A DNA stretch of 64,000 nucleotides from Polytrichum commune (lineage: Eukaryota; Streptophyta; Polytrichopsida; Polytrichales; Polytrichaceae), in contig OX485806.1 in NCBI GenBank assembly GCA_950295325.1, positions 37,758,001 through 37,822,000 on the forward strand, written 5' to 3'. Every line of letters starts with the position of its first letter. The first letter of the stretch is position 1. Below are positions 10,795 to 22,541 of the stretch, piece by piece. Made by a program: the position numbers and the translations under genes. Under the pieces are notes generated by a model. That model did not search any database, was not told the origin of the DNA, and saw only the letters and a list, made by a program, of their open reading frames with translations.

Positions 10795-11107
10795 CTCCCC
10801 TGCTGGAAGGTAATGAGGAGCCCTCGAGCACCGAATCGGCAGGATTGAAGCTGGCACCAGATGGAGCAGAGGGGATCTCAATGTCATTCACCGGTCTCCT
10901 GGTGGACGGAGATGGCACTGCCACAGGCTCTGTTTTTTGAGGAATGTCAATAACCGGTCGCGCCACGGGAATGATGACGGGAGATGGTGAACTGGCCGTC
11001 ATAGCTGCTGGAGCTAAATCCTTCCCTTCCGGAACGTCCGCGTTGGGCGTTACGAAACCGACTTGGCGGATTTTAGGCCCTATTACTGACCGCCGCCTCG
11101 AATCCAT
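10795..11107 (-). CDS. Predicted first exon of the methyltransferase gene; N-terminus resembles eIF2B-delta
   Basis: Encodes 104 codons plus one base, starting MDSRRRSVIGPKIRQVGF and continuing with SPVIIP and a proline/serine-rich tail ending NPADSVLEGSSLPSSR. The pattern (MDxRR, PKxRQVGF, SPVxIP, then YNPS-like) is what I recall for the N-terminal region of plant translation initiation factor eIF2B subunit delta. No eIF2B-delta catalytic-fold part exists in the window. The donor G|GTTTGT leaves phase 1, compatible with the acceptor at 9777. It may therefore be the first exon of a chimeric methyltransferase gene, or a solitary gene fragment whose stop follows within five codons. The sequence is seen directly; the family match is from memory and the splice is inferred. 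Confidence 0.6.
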
Positions 11108-11664
11108 TGCGCCAACCCTACCTCCTGATCCCCAGCATCAACAACAACACCACACACATACATACCCTCCAACCACCAAACCCTTTGGAGCTTCGAAGAC
11201 TTCTGTGCGTTCTTCCTACAATGCTGACATGCTAATCCACATTTACAATGTTGACATTCAAGGCTCCGTTTCACCCTGTGCTTTCAACTGCGGCTGCCGT
11301 GACTCGCAATGTTAGTCATTTGCCAGCAAATCCCCGACTCTGCAAAGGCTGGCTATGGCGTTTGCGAGAGTATTCGAGCATATCTTGTGCACAAATTTTT
11401 CTGATCACAAAGTTTTTTAATGGAGACGGTACCTTGTTCGATGCACCAACTTATTCTACTTGGACACAATTCTAAACAAGTGCATCCTCTCGTTGTTAAG
11501 TGCATGTAGAATTGAGGTTTGGAAAGTTATTGAGGACACAACCAAGTTCTTAGTACATAGTCTTGATGTATGTTCCGTTGTTCATCATACATTTGCTAAC
11601 GGAACACAAACTTCAAGATGGAAAGCTGATCGATAGAAGATGAAGAGCAAGAGAAATGAGCCAC
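11108..11664. other. Upstream region of the methyltransferase gene; short palindrome
   Basis: Probable promoter and leader of the minus-strand gene starting at 11107, with no second gene recognised. At 11572-11605 an 8-bp inverted repeat (gttccgtt / aacggaac) encloses 18 bp. Its right 26 bp (11581-11606) recur at 6452-6477. Confidence 0.4.
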
Positions 11665-12170
11665 TTAAGGCCACTTCGCACATGAGCCACGAGCCGTGAC
11701 CATGAAATTGTGAGGGCCCAAAAGAAAGTGTCCAAAGGCCGTCCCAAGACACCTCCAAAATCATGTCGTGTGATCACAGATCCTCAAGTGTAGTGTGAAG
11801 TCATATGTGATCGGGCCCTCAATCACATGTTATTTCAATAAATTTCTTTTCATGCAGGGTCCTCACACATGATAAAATAGAATAAACCAACTGTTGTGAG
11901 CGTTTGGAGTGCATTGGTCTCCCGGTTTTGTGTTAGGACTACCTCCAAGAGGTGGTTTTTGAAAATAGTCCAAGTGACCATGAAACATGTTCCATTCGAT
12001 GCCACGTAGGAATCCATGTAGACTTTACATCCATCTTGCATTCGCATACTTCGTTGGTCCCTCAAGCGCAGTGTGAAGCGAACTTAACCGGTTCCGCCTT
12101 TTCCACCAATGAGAGTGCTTGAAGTGTAATGGTCACGGGCTCTCAGTCTCGTGTGTGAAGTGGCCCTTAA
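11665..12170. mobile_element. Fold-back / non-autonomous TIR element (~506 bp), related copy at 41570-41720
   Basis: The first ~40 bp (11665-11703, starting ttaaggccacttcgcacatg) and the last 40 bp (12131-12170) are imperfect inverted repeats, and the inversion continues weakly inwards. The left arm (about 11655-11815) recurs in inverted orientation at about 41570-41720, showing it is a dispersed family. No coding sequence and no clear target duplication were seen. It lies directly upstream of RAD1 and may contribute to its promoter region. Confidence 0.6.
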
Positions 12171-12410
12171 CACCCGCGTATCTGAAACCCACCCTTATAT
12201 TTGCCGTGCTTCATGATAAGTGGAATGCCTTTGTCCATAACCGCCCTGACAGCTTATACTTATGCTCATACCCGGCAATGTCCGCCGTCTCCCGCCATCT
12301 CTCGCGGGAAAACTTCTGCACACATTTGCAGCGGAGTAGTTTTGCATCGACGCTGGAGCTGAAGCTGCATCATGAATCTGTAATTGTGGTGTAGGATTTG
12401 CTCTGGAGGC

Positions 12411-15305
12411 ATGGATTCCTCGCGCGCTGAAGCCAGTTTCGACCTTCGGTGTTTACTGGACAATGTGCAGGGGATGGTGGACGCTTTGACTTGTCTTCGA
12501 TGGAAGAAGCAGCAGGTGATCACTCGCAATTAATCCTCTAACTTTGCTTGTGCTACTCACACTTGGGAAATCATATGCAGTAGGTAGTAGCATATCGAGA
12601 ATTTCACTGAGTAGGACTAATTGTTCTTATTCCCTGGTTATTTAGGTCACTGCCGCTTCTCTTGTTGCTTGTCCGATGTAGTCTGGAAGAAATTGCCGTC
12701 TCTAAGATTTACTGTGATGTAAGGTTTGGCTTAGTTTGTATTGTGAATAATATTTTCGGTGTGTCCTGGACTTGGAGGTGTTAAAAAAATGCCAGGTTAA
12801 GAATTTGAATAAGTCAGGTCGAAGCTCTCTCTTTGCTGTTTTTACACTCGTAATTCCAATGAGTGAGACTATTTTCCATTCTACTCAACTTGTGAAATGC
12901 TGTGCGATCCGTAATGGAATAATTACAGTGAGTGAGACCATTTTTTTAACTTTTTTAATTTTCTGAAACCCTGATTATGTAGGTCACTGCTGCTTCTCTG
13001 TTGCTGTCTGATGTGGTCTGTAAGAATTAATTGTCTCTAAGACTTAATGTGGTGTAAGGACAGGATTAGTTAGTTTGCGCGTGATATGTTCGTTGACTGT
13101 CCTGAGCCCTGAGGTGTATCAAGATCGAGAATTTGAATGAGTAGAACCATACTAGTGTGGTTGAGGCTAAACCTTTTGCTGTTTTTCTTGAGTAATATCT
13201 GGGTAGCCCTAGTTTATGGTTCACATGGCGTGAACTGTGGGATTCTTGCACCTGCAGATGTCAAGACATGCAAATACTGATGTGGTTTGAGAGTTTGATA
13301 TGTTTTGATGTAGTGCATGAATACAGGACTCAATCTGCGAGCTGTCAGACCATGGCATGGTAATTACTGTGGAGGAGCGGGGATGTTTGCAGGCTCGGGT
13401 CTACTTTCGAAAAGAGGTAAGATTAACAAATGAGTACTCAGGGAACACCGTATATTATCATAATCATAGTGATTCCAGCATACTTTTTTTCCAGTTTTGT
13501 GAACTTAGCACAGGCAGCAAGCATTGTGCCTTGGTTGCCAAATCCATGACCATAGAGCTTGTGAATGTTTTGTTAGGTTCAGGATTCATGGTATGTGCGA
13601 GTGTGTTGCTATAAGTCTCTTGAACTCAAATTTTATAGAATAAAGTGAAATTTCAACCATGTTAATCGCTGTGGAAATGTACAGCTATTTCGGGAGTATG
13701 AGTATCATGCTGAAGTACGGCCACGATTTGGAGTCAGTTTAGGCCTCCTTGTCGACTGCCTCAATACATTCACCTCTTCCACAGGCACTACAGCCCTTGA
13801 ACTTTGTTATCCAGGCCCTGATATGCAGATGCTGCTTAAGTAAGAAACCTTTCCTATTGTCAAGTTTGCATCAATTAATTTGGACTATCTCTTTTTATTT
13901 GCTCGTGATCCTAGTTAGTACAGATGTGAATGTGCTCTTTGACTTTGTGGATATGAAAGACATGGCAGTGTTTTGATCAGAGTGTGGATGTTAGTGCTTT
14001 TTAAACATATTGTAATATATTGTAATGATTATGTTTACAGGTTGATGGATGCAAATGATTCATGCATAAATGCAGAAATTCGTACACGAATTCCTGACAT
14101 CATTCCTCATGATTATGTTATGGAAGATGAGGGTGGTCTTCCTACCTCCTTTGCTGTGAAGGTATTTTCGAGATTCATTCTATCCTTTGGCTAGTACAAT
14201 CTGATGTTATTAGTGGAGTGGAGTGGAGGGTGTAAATACTTTTGGCAAGTTTGCTAATAAGAACTGATTCTCATGTATGTCAAACCGGAAAGTTACAGAA
14301 GAAAAACATTGTTCTCTAAATGGTTGCATTTTAGCAATCGTAAGTGACTACTTCATGGTGGCAACTTTCTTGGATGTGACTTCAGCCCTTCTAATGTTCC
14401 CTTCAGGAGTTGGCTATATTCCTTGTAGTCTGCGGCATTGAAGGAGGCTTTCGATGACTTGGAGTGGCCAGGATCAAGTATTCAAATCATTGTCTCTCCA
14501 TCACCTCCGGGGGTCACTTTCAGGGGTGAAGGTCATGGAGATTTGCAGGTTGATTATCCACTTATCATGCATGCCTTCTGAAATATCTGTAGAACATGCT
14601 TAGATTGCAAATGTCTGTTGAGCATTATGTGGTGTACAATCATAGCCAACAACATTTAATTGCAGTACTTAAAACCATGCAACATTTTTCTATTGATCAG
14701 CACGACTTGAGGCAACATACCCAGTACCCAAAAAATATCTGTTGGAAGGATTCAGTGTGGTTATGCAATGCACCTGGAACATGATAGACCCTTCTGTGTG
14801 CTACTTTTCACAAACTCTGCATATGGTGTAATGTGCAGATTGAGTTTCCTTATGATCGACAAAGAGATCTTTATATTGCTTTTCAATGTGACCGTGAAGT
14901 AACTTACAGGTACCCACCATGTCCTCTGTCCGCAGTTCATTTTTCTTTGTATTTCTAAATTGACAGAAAGATAGTTCTGTTGGACTTCATCAGCTTACTT
15001 AAAAACTCGAATATTCTGTTGAAAGCTATGGCTGTGCCTTTTTTTTCCCCCTGTATTGTAGGTACAAGTACAAGTTCCTGAAAGCAACAACATCTCAGAT
15101 CCCAAGTGGTATATTGAAAGACAATCGAGGGAGCAAGATAACCATTGGTGCAAATGGCTTACTCAAAGTGCAACACCTCATCTCTGTTAGACCTACACCT
15201 ACTCAGCAACAACTTTACCATGACCCATCACAGCAGGCAGCTCGAGTTTCTTACATTGAATTTTATGTCCTCCCGGAGGAGATTGATGACCAAGATGACT
15301 CCTAA
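12411..15305 (+). CDS. RAD1: RAD1, checkpoint clamp (9-1-1 complex) subunit, seven exons
   Basis: RAD1 joins RAD9 and HUS1 in a PCNA-like ring loaded at DNA damage in the nucleus to activate ATR-type checkpoint signalling. My model is join(12411..12515, 13327..13416, 13685..13839, 14041..14161, 14429..14548, 14839..14909, 15062..15305): 906 nt, 301 residues, all introns GT-AG with phases that match. The family is usually about 280-300 residues. Recognisable segments are FDLRCLLDNVQGMVDALTCL, the D-H-G-x-x-I-T-V-E strand, FGVSLGLLVDCLNTF, AALKEAFDDLEWPGSSIQI and the C-terminal VSYIEFYVLPEEID. The start Met is the first in frame after an upstream leader containing several short ORFs. No disruptions were seen, so the gene looks functional. 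Confidence 0.93.
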
Positions 15306-18300
15306 ATCTTGATAGAATAGGCAGCTTCGTGCAGACATTTGGGTCACAATCTTTTCCTGAGAACAAGTGTGAACTACATCTGTATTTGTGCTTCAAATCA
15401 GTGTGGGCTACACCTGTGGCTATAGAGCGCGCTTTTGTGATGTACAGTGAATTCATCCAACCCAGGTAGAAGTCCAAAATCCCTCGAGGCTTTGAAGGGT
15501 TGAAGGTTGAAGGGGAACTGATTTTGCTGTCTCAACTGCAACTTCTGGAACCTTTTGTGCCTGTAAGCCATCTTACAAGGAACAATTCCAAGCGTAGAAT
15601 GAACATCATGGTTCATATACAATTCAAGTTTGATGAAAAATCAGGTATGTGAGGTGTTTGTAGATTGTGAGTGACTACAGTTTCACTGGAGATTGGTCTG
15701 CTACCCTTGAAAACAGCAATTGTAACCAGCTACTCTTGAATTTGAGCACATCCTTTGTATGTCTTTAATGTGAAACCCATCACATGAAAAAGGGAGTGAA
15801 GCAATTTGGACATTGCCTTGGGATGTGAGATGCCATTTTATTGTTGACGGTGATGATCACTTCTTTCCAGACTTTTGCATTGCAAACAGGTGCTTATGTT
15901 TTTGGTCCCACTTGTCCATCCTGGACTTCCTCTCTAAAGAACCCATTCAATTCAGGGGTAAGGAGAAATATATATCACTTCGCCTTTTGAGTGAGCTTTA
16001 TTTTATTGTAGATAACTTCCCAACATTAAGACATGAGAGTGGATAGATACCCTTGGAGCAGAACAATTGGAACAATTGCTTGCTTGCTTGCTACTTGGGT
16101 AGGTGCCTCCTACATGGTTTTTTTCTCATGATGGAGAGGTTCTTGTGGGTAATAGGCTTTTTTTTTAATGCCATCCCCAGTACATTCAAACGTTACTCAT
16201 AGTGCTCATGCATAAATTTTTATCACTTAATGCAATCCCATCCAACACATTTCTAATTGTGGATTTTTGATGCCTCTGACATGAGATGAGATGATGCCTC
16301 AATAACTTTGTGGTGTGGCTAGATTGTGCGTGTGACTTGATTTAGTACCACCCTCACTAATTTGTATATTTAGTGTAGCTTCGTTAAACCAATCCCTAGG
16401 CCCTGTGTATGATGACCTTGCATATGATGAGGACCTCTACTTTCACTGCCTAGAACCAACACAACATAGTTGGGTGCTAGATCAAAGCCAGACTAGTAAC
16501 GGTGCACAAAGCCACATGACCACCTCCATGATCTCACTAGGCTCACTTGCAAATCCATCACCTTGTATCTGGGGGTACTGACCACCTTTGTGCCTAGAAC
16601 TGACCCCTTTGTGCTTTATGGGCCTACCTACTTGGCATTGTGAATGGAATGACTAGACTTGCCTCACCCCCCCCCCCCCTTTCCTTGTGTATAGAATGGC
16701 TAGAATAGGCATGGACAAGCCACTTTAAACCCACCTTGGACCAACCTAAGATAAAGTGGAGCCTATTACTTACCCTACATGAAGGTAGTAGAGACTGCTA
16801 TGAGGTGGCACCACTAATGGCACCTAAGACTGTCAGTCATGGCCAAGCCATTCCTACACCATGGGAAATGGTTCAAGGTAGTAGAGTGTTGACAATTGGG
16901 AGGCATATGTAGGTGTTGGTTTTGGCACCCTCTTACCTTCGCTAACTTACAATGTTGACTCAGGTGTCTTAAGTCAATTAGCTTGTATTGGGTTGGGGCT
17001 AGAGCTCATGCCATTTGGGCGGGCCCCATCTTGCTGAGTCATGACCCCATCATGGCGGGGAAGGGGATCTCAAGGCTGGGGCCCGTGATCTAGCACTCCC
17101 GAGTGAGAAATATTAGAGTTATTCCAAAGATACCGTGTGCATGGGTGTGAACTTTATATAGATTTTGACAAGATTTCCTCATAAAAAATTGTCCACCTTT
17201 TGCTTTCTAGCCTAGCAACCTTCATTTTTTATAGCACATGTGCAACATGTGTTACCACGTGAAAAAAACTTGGGCATTAGGTGTTAATGTTCTAAGAAGT
17301 TGAGCTTTAAGTTCGTGAATAATGACTATTGATTATATTTTGGTTGGTGAGAACAATGCTTACTCACATAATTTATGAACTTCACAAACTTTGAACTACC
17401 ATGCAATCGTCAACACACGAGGTTGTGACTTGTGGTGACACACAGGAGTTAGGATACATTTATTTTGTCATTGGATGAAAGAACGTATCATAAATTATCA
17501 TAGAAAACCTTGGTAGCATCTTTCAAGGGGATTCAGTTGAGGGGGTAGCACTTTTGCTCTTAGAATGTAGTTTTGAAATGATGCACATGTTTGTGTTAAA
17601 ATGTTCCCACTACAACTCCATTGATGTAAGACATGGTTCCCTTTGTCTATTTCATAATATATCTCTAGGTAGTCTAAAATATTTTTACTAACTAGACTAT
17701 CATTTTGATATGAGATGTTATCTTAAGAGCCATTGCACTCCGTAAAGCTTGCCTCTTTGATATGACCATGATGTACTTATAGTACCTGGAGTCGTTTGGC
17801 TTCCTATCCTTTAAAACAACATTTATTTAGTTCAACGTTGACTCTTAAATTTACTAATTGACAAAATAAATGCATGAAATTTGTTTCGCGTGTGATGATC
17901 TAATATTTCAAATCAAACATCATCCACATGTTTTCAAGAATTTAGTTTATCTAAGCTCTAGGTCCATGTCCAGGTCTAGGTACAAGTTCAAGAAAAAAAC
18001 TTTTGATGAACCTTGCTTTTCGGTCACAAGAGTAGACTCGAGCTTGAAGATTGGTTTCTCAAACTTGGAGGAGTATTTTCTAAAGCGCAAATTGATGAGA
18101 TTTGGCAGGAAAATGATTCCACTTTAACATCACTTCATTTTTTCATACATTGGACCCAAATCTTGATGTAAACCCCTTGGCTCCGAATTTTGTTCTTAAC
18201 TAATAGGATCACTCAATTTCGGAGTTTCTTTGGTCTTGAAACCTAGTGTGAACCCACCTTTAGTCCAGTAATGGGACCCAAGTGGATTGAATCATCAACA

Positions 18301-19188
18301 AACTTGCGAGGGATGACTTTTAACCATTGATTTCTTTAGGAGCCCACTCGGGACTTTTTGCCAGTCAAACTTGAATTCCACCTTGAAGACAATTTCAATT
18401 TCTTTGGGTTCTACTAATAAAATGAGATTCTTGAAGAACACCTTCTATTCTGCTCTACAAACCTGAAAAAAAAATAAAAATTTGGGCTTTAATTACATTC
18501 ACAAGGCTCATAGGTGCATGAGTTTTACTACAATATTATATTGCATGTTTTTCCTATTAAAATCTCCTATTTAGATAATATGGACAAATTTGACTTTGCC
18601 ATGGTATATATACACATGTCACTATATAAGTTGTGAGAGTATTGTGATTTTTTTTATTCAACGCATAGCTTATATGATTTAATGTATTATATCATGTTAT
18701 ACACTTATTAAAATGTACTAATATTATTAAAAATGTAGAATCGTGAAAAATAAATCATTGCTATAAGAAATTAAGAGAGGCAATTTTTTTTTATAAGGAG
18801 CGGTGAAATCTTGTGTGCAGTATAAGGTTGACCATATGAAAACATGCTCAGGCAACAAAGGTACTACATATGTGAGTGTTCTTCAGTTTATTTTTCATGT
18901 TCTCCATCTTTTATTGATTACAGTTACAAAAAAACTTGTTTTGCATTAGCAAATCTACGACAAAGCATCAACAAAAACCATATTGAACATTGGACCATGG
19001 TTATTGGATAAGTGCATGTTTGTTGATTACGTAACTATATTCATAGATCCTCCCAATTATGCTCCAATTGAGTGTGAAGAAGTTAATGAAACTTGAAAAC
19101 ATAGTCCATTCTCTTTTAAACATGTGTCTTTATGGTGTATCTTGAATGATCCTCACTTAAAGACACAGACTCAAATATAAGTATTCGA
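15306..19188. other. Intergenic region, no gene recognised
   Basis: Includes the RAD1 3' flank, a C-homopolymer near 16666-16680, and AT-rich DNA from about 17100 on. Only short, domain-less ORFs occur. No repeat structure or RNA gene was recognised. Confidence 0.35.
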
Positions 19189-19304
19189 TTAAGAAAGTAA
19201 CCGAATAACACCCGCATTCCTTAGTAAAGTACCATACCCGGACTGTGGAGAACGAGAAGGGAACGCAGGGAACGCGAGGGGAGGGTTGAAAATGCAGGGG
19301 AGCC

Positions 19305-19313
19305 AAACCCTAA
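19305..19313 (+). promoter_or_regulatory. Telo-box (AAACCCTAA) in the RPL38 promoter/leader
   Basis: The exact AAACCCTAA motif lies about 110 bp upstream of the RPL38 ATG and is followed by a pyrimidine tract (ttctcttttgttgtctgtgcag). Telo-boxes are a hallmark of plant ribosomal-protein promoters and coordinate them with cell proliferation. The tract ending in CAG could also be the acceptor of a 5'-leader intron. Confidence 0.7.
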
Positions 19314-19422
19314 TTCTCTTTTGTTGTCTGTGCAGCTTCTCTCGAGGAAGGCCGCCATAGCCAGGCAAACCCTCGCTCGCACTTACGAGCGTCGCGTCGC
19401 TCGGGGAGTTGCAGCCATCACC

Positions 19423-19632
19423 ATGGGGAAGCAGATCAACGAGATCAAGGACTTCCTGCTCACGGCCCGCCGCAAGGACGCCAGGAGCGTCAAGATCAAG
19501 CGCAGCAAGGATGTTGTCAAGTTCAAAGTCAGGTGCAGCAAGTACCTCTACACCCTGTGTGTCTTCGACACCGACAAGGCCGACAAGTTGAAGCAGTCGC
19601 TTCCCCCCGGCCTCACAGTCCATGACTTGTGA
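19423..19632 (+). CDS. RPL38: Large ribosomal subunit protein eL38
   Basis: eL38 is a small protein of the cytosolic 60S subunit. The ORF encodes 69 residues, the standard length, beginning [20 protein letters not shown] and ending [10 protein letters not shown]; nearly every residue follows the plant consensus. I chose the ATG at 19423 because it sits in a strong context (caccATGGGG) and matches the family start. The longer ORF from 19321 adds 34 unrelated residues, which are leader. The coding part has no intron here. A telo-box lies upstream, and no poly-A remnant or mutation suggests a retrocopy. The 3' flank contains decayed tandem repeats. Confidence 0.96.
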   Translation: MGKQINEIKDFLLTARRKDARSVKIKRSKDVVKFKVRCSKYLYTLCVFDTDKADKLKQSLPPGLTVHDL

Positions 19633-19687
19633 GAACTCTTCGTCATGGCTCTCTTCTAGTTCGCAACAAAGGAAATGTAGAGGCGAA

Positions 19688-21000
19688 TGAGGGTTCTGGA
19701 TGGTAACCGGCCCTGGCCGGTGGCGCCTGGAGAAAGGGGACGAACGGATGAGGGAGGAGGTGTGGGTCTGCCGAGGGCAGGGTGAAGCTAGTTTTGAGAA
19801 ATGAGGTTTGAGTTTCTTAAAGAGCTCCTTCGAAAGTTGTGGACCGAAACATTATGATGTGTTGACGGAAATTAATTTTTCAGAGCGATGATTAATGTAT
19901 GTCTAGCATGACTTACCAGAGCTATCCGAATTTATTTCGCCGATGTCTTTATTCTTGGTGCTTTGTCAAGGATATTCACATTGTTTGGTTTGTTGAGATG
20001 GGAAATGATGGAATAATCTGGCTTAGGGTTTGGAAGCAGACCTAATCAATTGTGGAGGTTTATTTTACGATATAAATGTTTATGTACGTTTCCTTGTGGA
20101 GTTTTTGGGCGTGTCCATGTCTTATCAAAGCGTTTGTCATCAGTATGGTGGCCGACTTCTCGCTAGGAATTTAGGTATTGGCGACATTTTATGAGGAAGG
20201 TTCAGGATTGTAGCTGGCCCTGACCGGTGGTATGAGTCTGCCGAGGACAGGTTTAGATAGTTTTGTGAGAATGAGGCTCGAGTTAGTGGATGATATGGGT
20301 TGTGAATTCTACATCACTTGGGGTTTGGAAGAAGACCTTCATGCATTTTAAGGTTTCTTTTACAATTTTATCGTTTGTGGTTCCCTTGGGGAGTTTTTGT
20401 GTGTGTCAATGTTTTGTCCAGGCATTTAATATCGTCAGTATGGTGGTGTTCTCGCTAGGGTTTTAGGTGTCGGCTGCATTCTACAATGGAAGGTCCAGGA
20501 TGGTAACCGGCCCTGACCGGTGGTGTGATTCTGCCGAGGCAGGGTGAAGTAGTTTTGAGAAATTGAGATTTGAGTTTTTAAAAGAGCTCCCTCACGAGTA
20601 ATATGTGACCGAAACATTTATGTGTCGACGGAAATCACTTTGTCAGAGCGATGCTTAATTTGTGTCGAGCATGACTTCCAGACCTACCTTATATTAAATT
20701 ATTTCGCCAGTATCTTCTTCGTTCTTGATGCTTTGTCAAAGCTGTATGTACGCAAGTATGTTACGATGTTACCTGTCTTTCCAGTCCTTCCAGGTTTGTT
20801 AGGATGAGGAATGATGGAATTATATGACCTAGGGTTTGCCAGCAGAACTAAATAATAATGGAGTCTCCTTCATGATTGGAATATTTTTGTGCCTCGGCCT
20901 TGTGGAGTTTCTGGGTTCGTCCAGGTTTTGCCAAGGCATTTAACCTCAGTATGAGGGACGAGTGTTTGCTAGGGTATTAGGTGTCGGCTACATTCAACGG
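19688..21000 (+). repeat. Decayed tandem repeat (about three units) in the RPL38 3' flank
   Basis: A block starting with 'ggtaaccggccctgaccggtgg' recurs at about 19700, 20210 and 20500. It is followed in the first and third units by the same ~400 bp order (agggtgaag, gagtttttaaagagctcc, gaccgaaacatt, tcagagcgatg, atttcgcc, ctttgtcaa). The middle unit is shorter. Another joint sequence (tagggtattaggtgtcggctacatt and relatives) recurs at about 20165, 20455 and 20970. The units probably arose by tandem duplication of the 3' untranslated/downstream DNA, with no coding content. Confidence 0.7.
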
Positions 21001-22164
21001 TCCAAGGCGATCAGATGCTACATCACGCATGTGAAGCTGAAGATTTGCACTACTCTCGTTTGATGTGCTTCAACTGATGTGATGGACTAACTAAATTTAT
21101 TGTGAAACAGAAGCTAGAAATTTTGCAATCCAGGGCTTATTTGTACAGTCAGGTGGAATTTGTGGATTGTGAGTTCTATTTATGTATAGACGTTGTTGCT
21201 ATAGTTGTACTGGCTGTTATATGAAGATTTGGAGTTCTTGAATTGTATCTTTGCAGGACTCAATCTTCAACGTCTTGTATTTTCTGTTTTGTTGATCTAT
21301 AAATGTTCCTGTTTATGCAATTATGTCTAAGTATTCTTAAGCTCAGTTTGTTTCAGTTTTTCATTGTGCTAAGTGCACATGTTTATGCATTGAATCAAGA
21401 TTGGAATTTTTTCAGGTTTTCTAGTCTCATGTATTCAGAGGTTCCATTCCTTTGCATGCTGGTGTTCAGGCTACGCTGATATCTTTGCAAAGTTTGTGTG
21501 TGGGTATCCATTCAGAGATGTTTCTTTGGCCTTCACTTTAAATATGTATGGAAGCAAGGTGGATGGTTGTAAATTGTTTTTACATGAGTTGCCATAACTT
21601 CAGTTGTGCATTGGTTGTGTTGTCATTACTCTTGGGTTGAACCATGCAGTTGACCTCATGGTTGCAAATGGATTCACTAGGGATATTTGTTATGCATGGG
21701 TGCTGGCCTAAATGAGAAAGTTGGGACATATTGATCTGCAAATCTTGCCAGGATGCTTGATCTCTGTTTGATTTATAGGCAATATGTGATGCGACTGCAC
21801 ACCACTGAAGCTTCCTACTCTTACTGTTTCGGTGTGAGCTTGATTGCTCAAGGCCACATTGTTTCAATGTTGTGACCATATTATAGAATATTATGAGAAA
21901 AGCTTCTAGGGATCAGTTCCAAATTGTTCAATATATCGCCATGTATATATCATCCATTTAGGTTCCTGTGCAGCAAGTGGTTTTTCATTCAAGACTGTCC
22001 AATCGTTTATCACAACTAGGCCTTTCAAGATCTTGAGGTTACAACATGAATGGAAGAACAACTCCCTATTGAATATAATTGCAAACTTTGAACCAAATAT
22101 TCTGGCACCAAATACGAGTACGCGTTCACAACGATCGCAATAGTCCCCGAGTACATCTATGCAA
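21001..22164. other. Intergenic region, nothing recognised
   Basis: Moderately AT-rich, with short ORFs lacking domains. Confidence 0.3.
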
Positions 22165-22541
22165 CTACACTAAATATGATACTTAGTGTCATGGTATTCT
22201 ATGTCACTATGGCAACTTTTTGGATGACACTTGTTGTGAACAAGTGAACAAATACTGGCATGGATGATGGATGAGTTTATCCATTGGTTAAAACCCTACC
22301 TCCTCTTGTCAGCAACTTGTGATGAAATAATGTCATGGATGATTCGAATTTGGATTAAGAATCACTGGGTAAGTGACTGTAATTGCAACACTGTAACTCT
22401 ACAATCATCCAAATTTTTTCACAAGGAATGACAAATAATATTGGACTTAAGATTTAGTGTTGGTGACACTACACCGTGGTTTACAATTTGTATTGACAAG
22501 ACAATTAGAATTTGTGACACTAAATATCATAGCTAGTGTAT
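22165..22541. mobile_element. MITE, CTACACTAAATAYGATA family, copy 1
   Basis: Left end ctacactaaatatgatac and right end (22514-22540) are imperfect inverted repeats of about 27 bp. A second, shorter member with the same termini lies at 34114-34336. Non-coding. No certain target duplication was seen. Confidence 0.6.

Noticed and set aside
12119-12394. 91-residue plus ORF just upstream of the RAD1 start
   Set aside because: Partly inside the fold-back element and the RAD1 leader; no domain, different frame from exon 1.
19321-19422. Upstream extension of the RPL38 ORF
   Set aside because: Adds 34 residues absent from the highly conserved 69-residue family; the caccATGG context supports the start at 19423.
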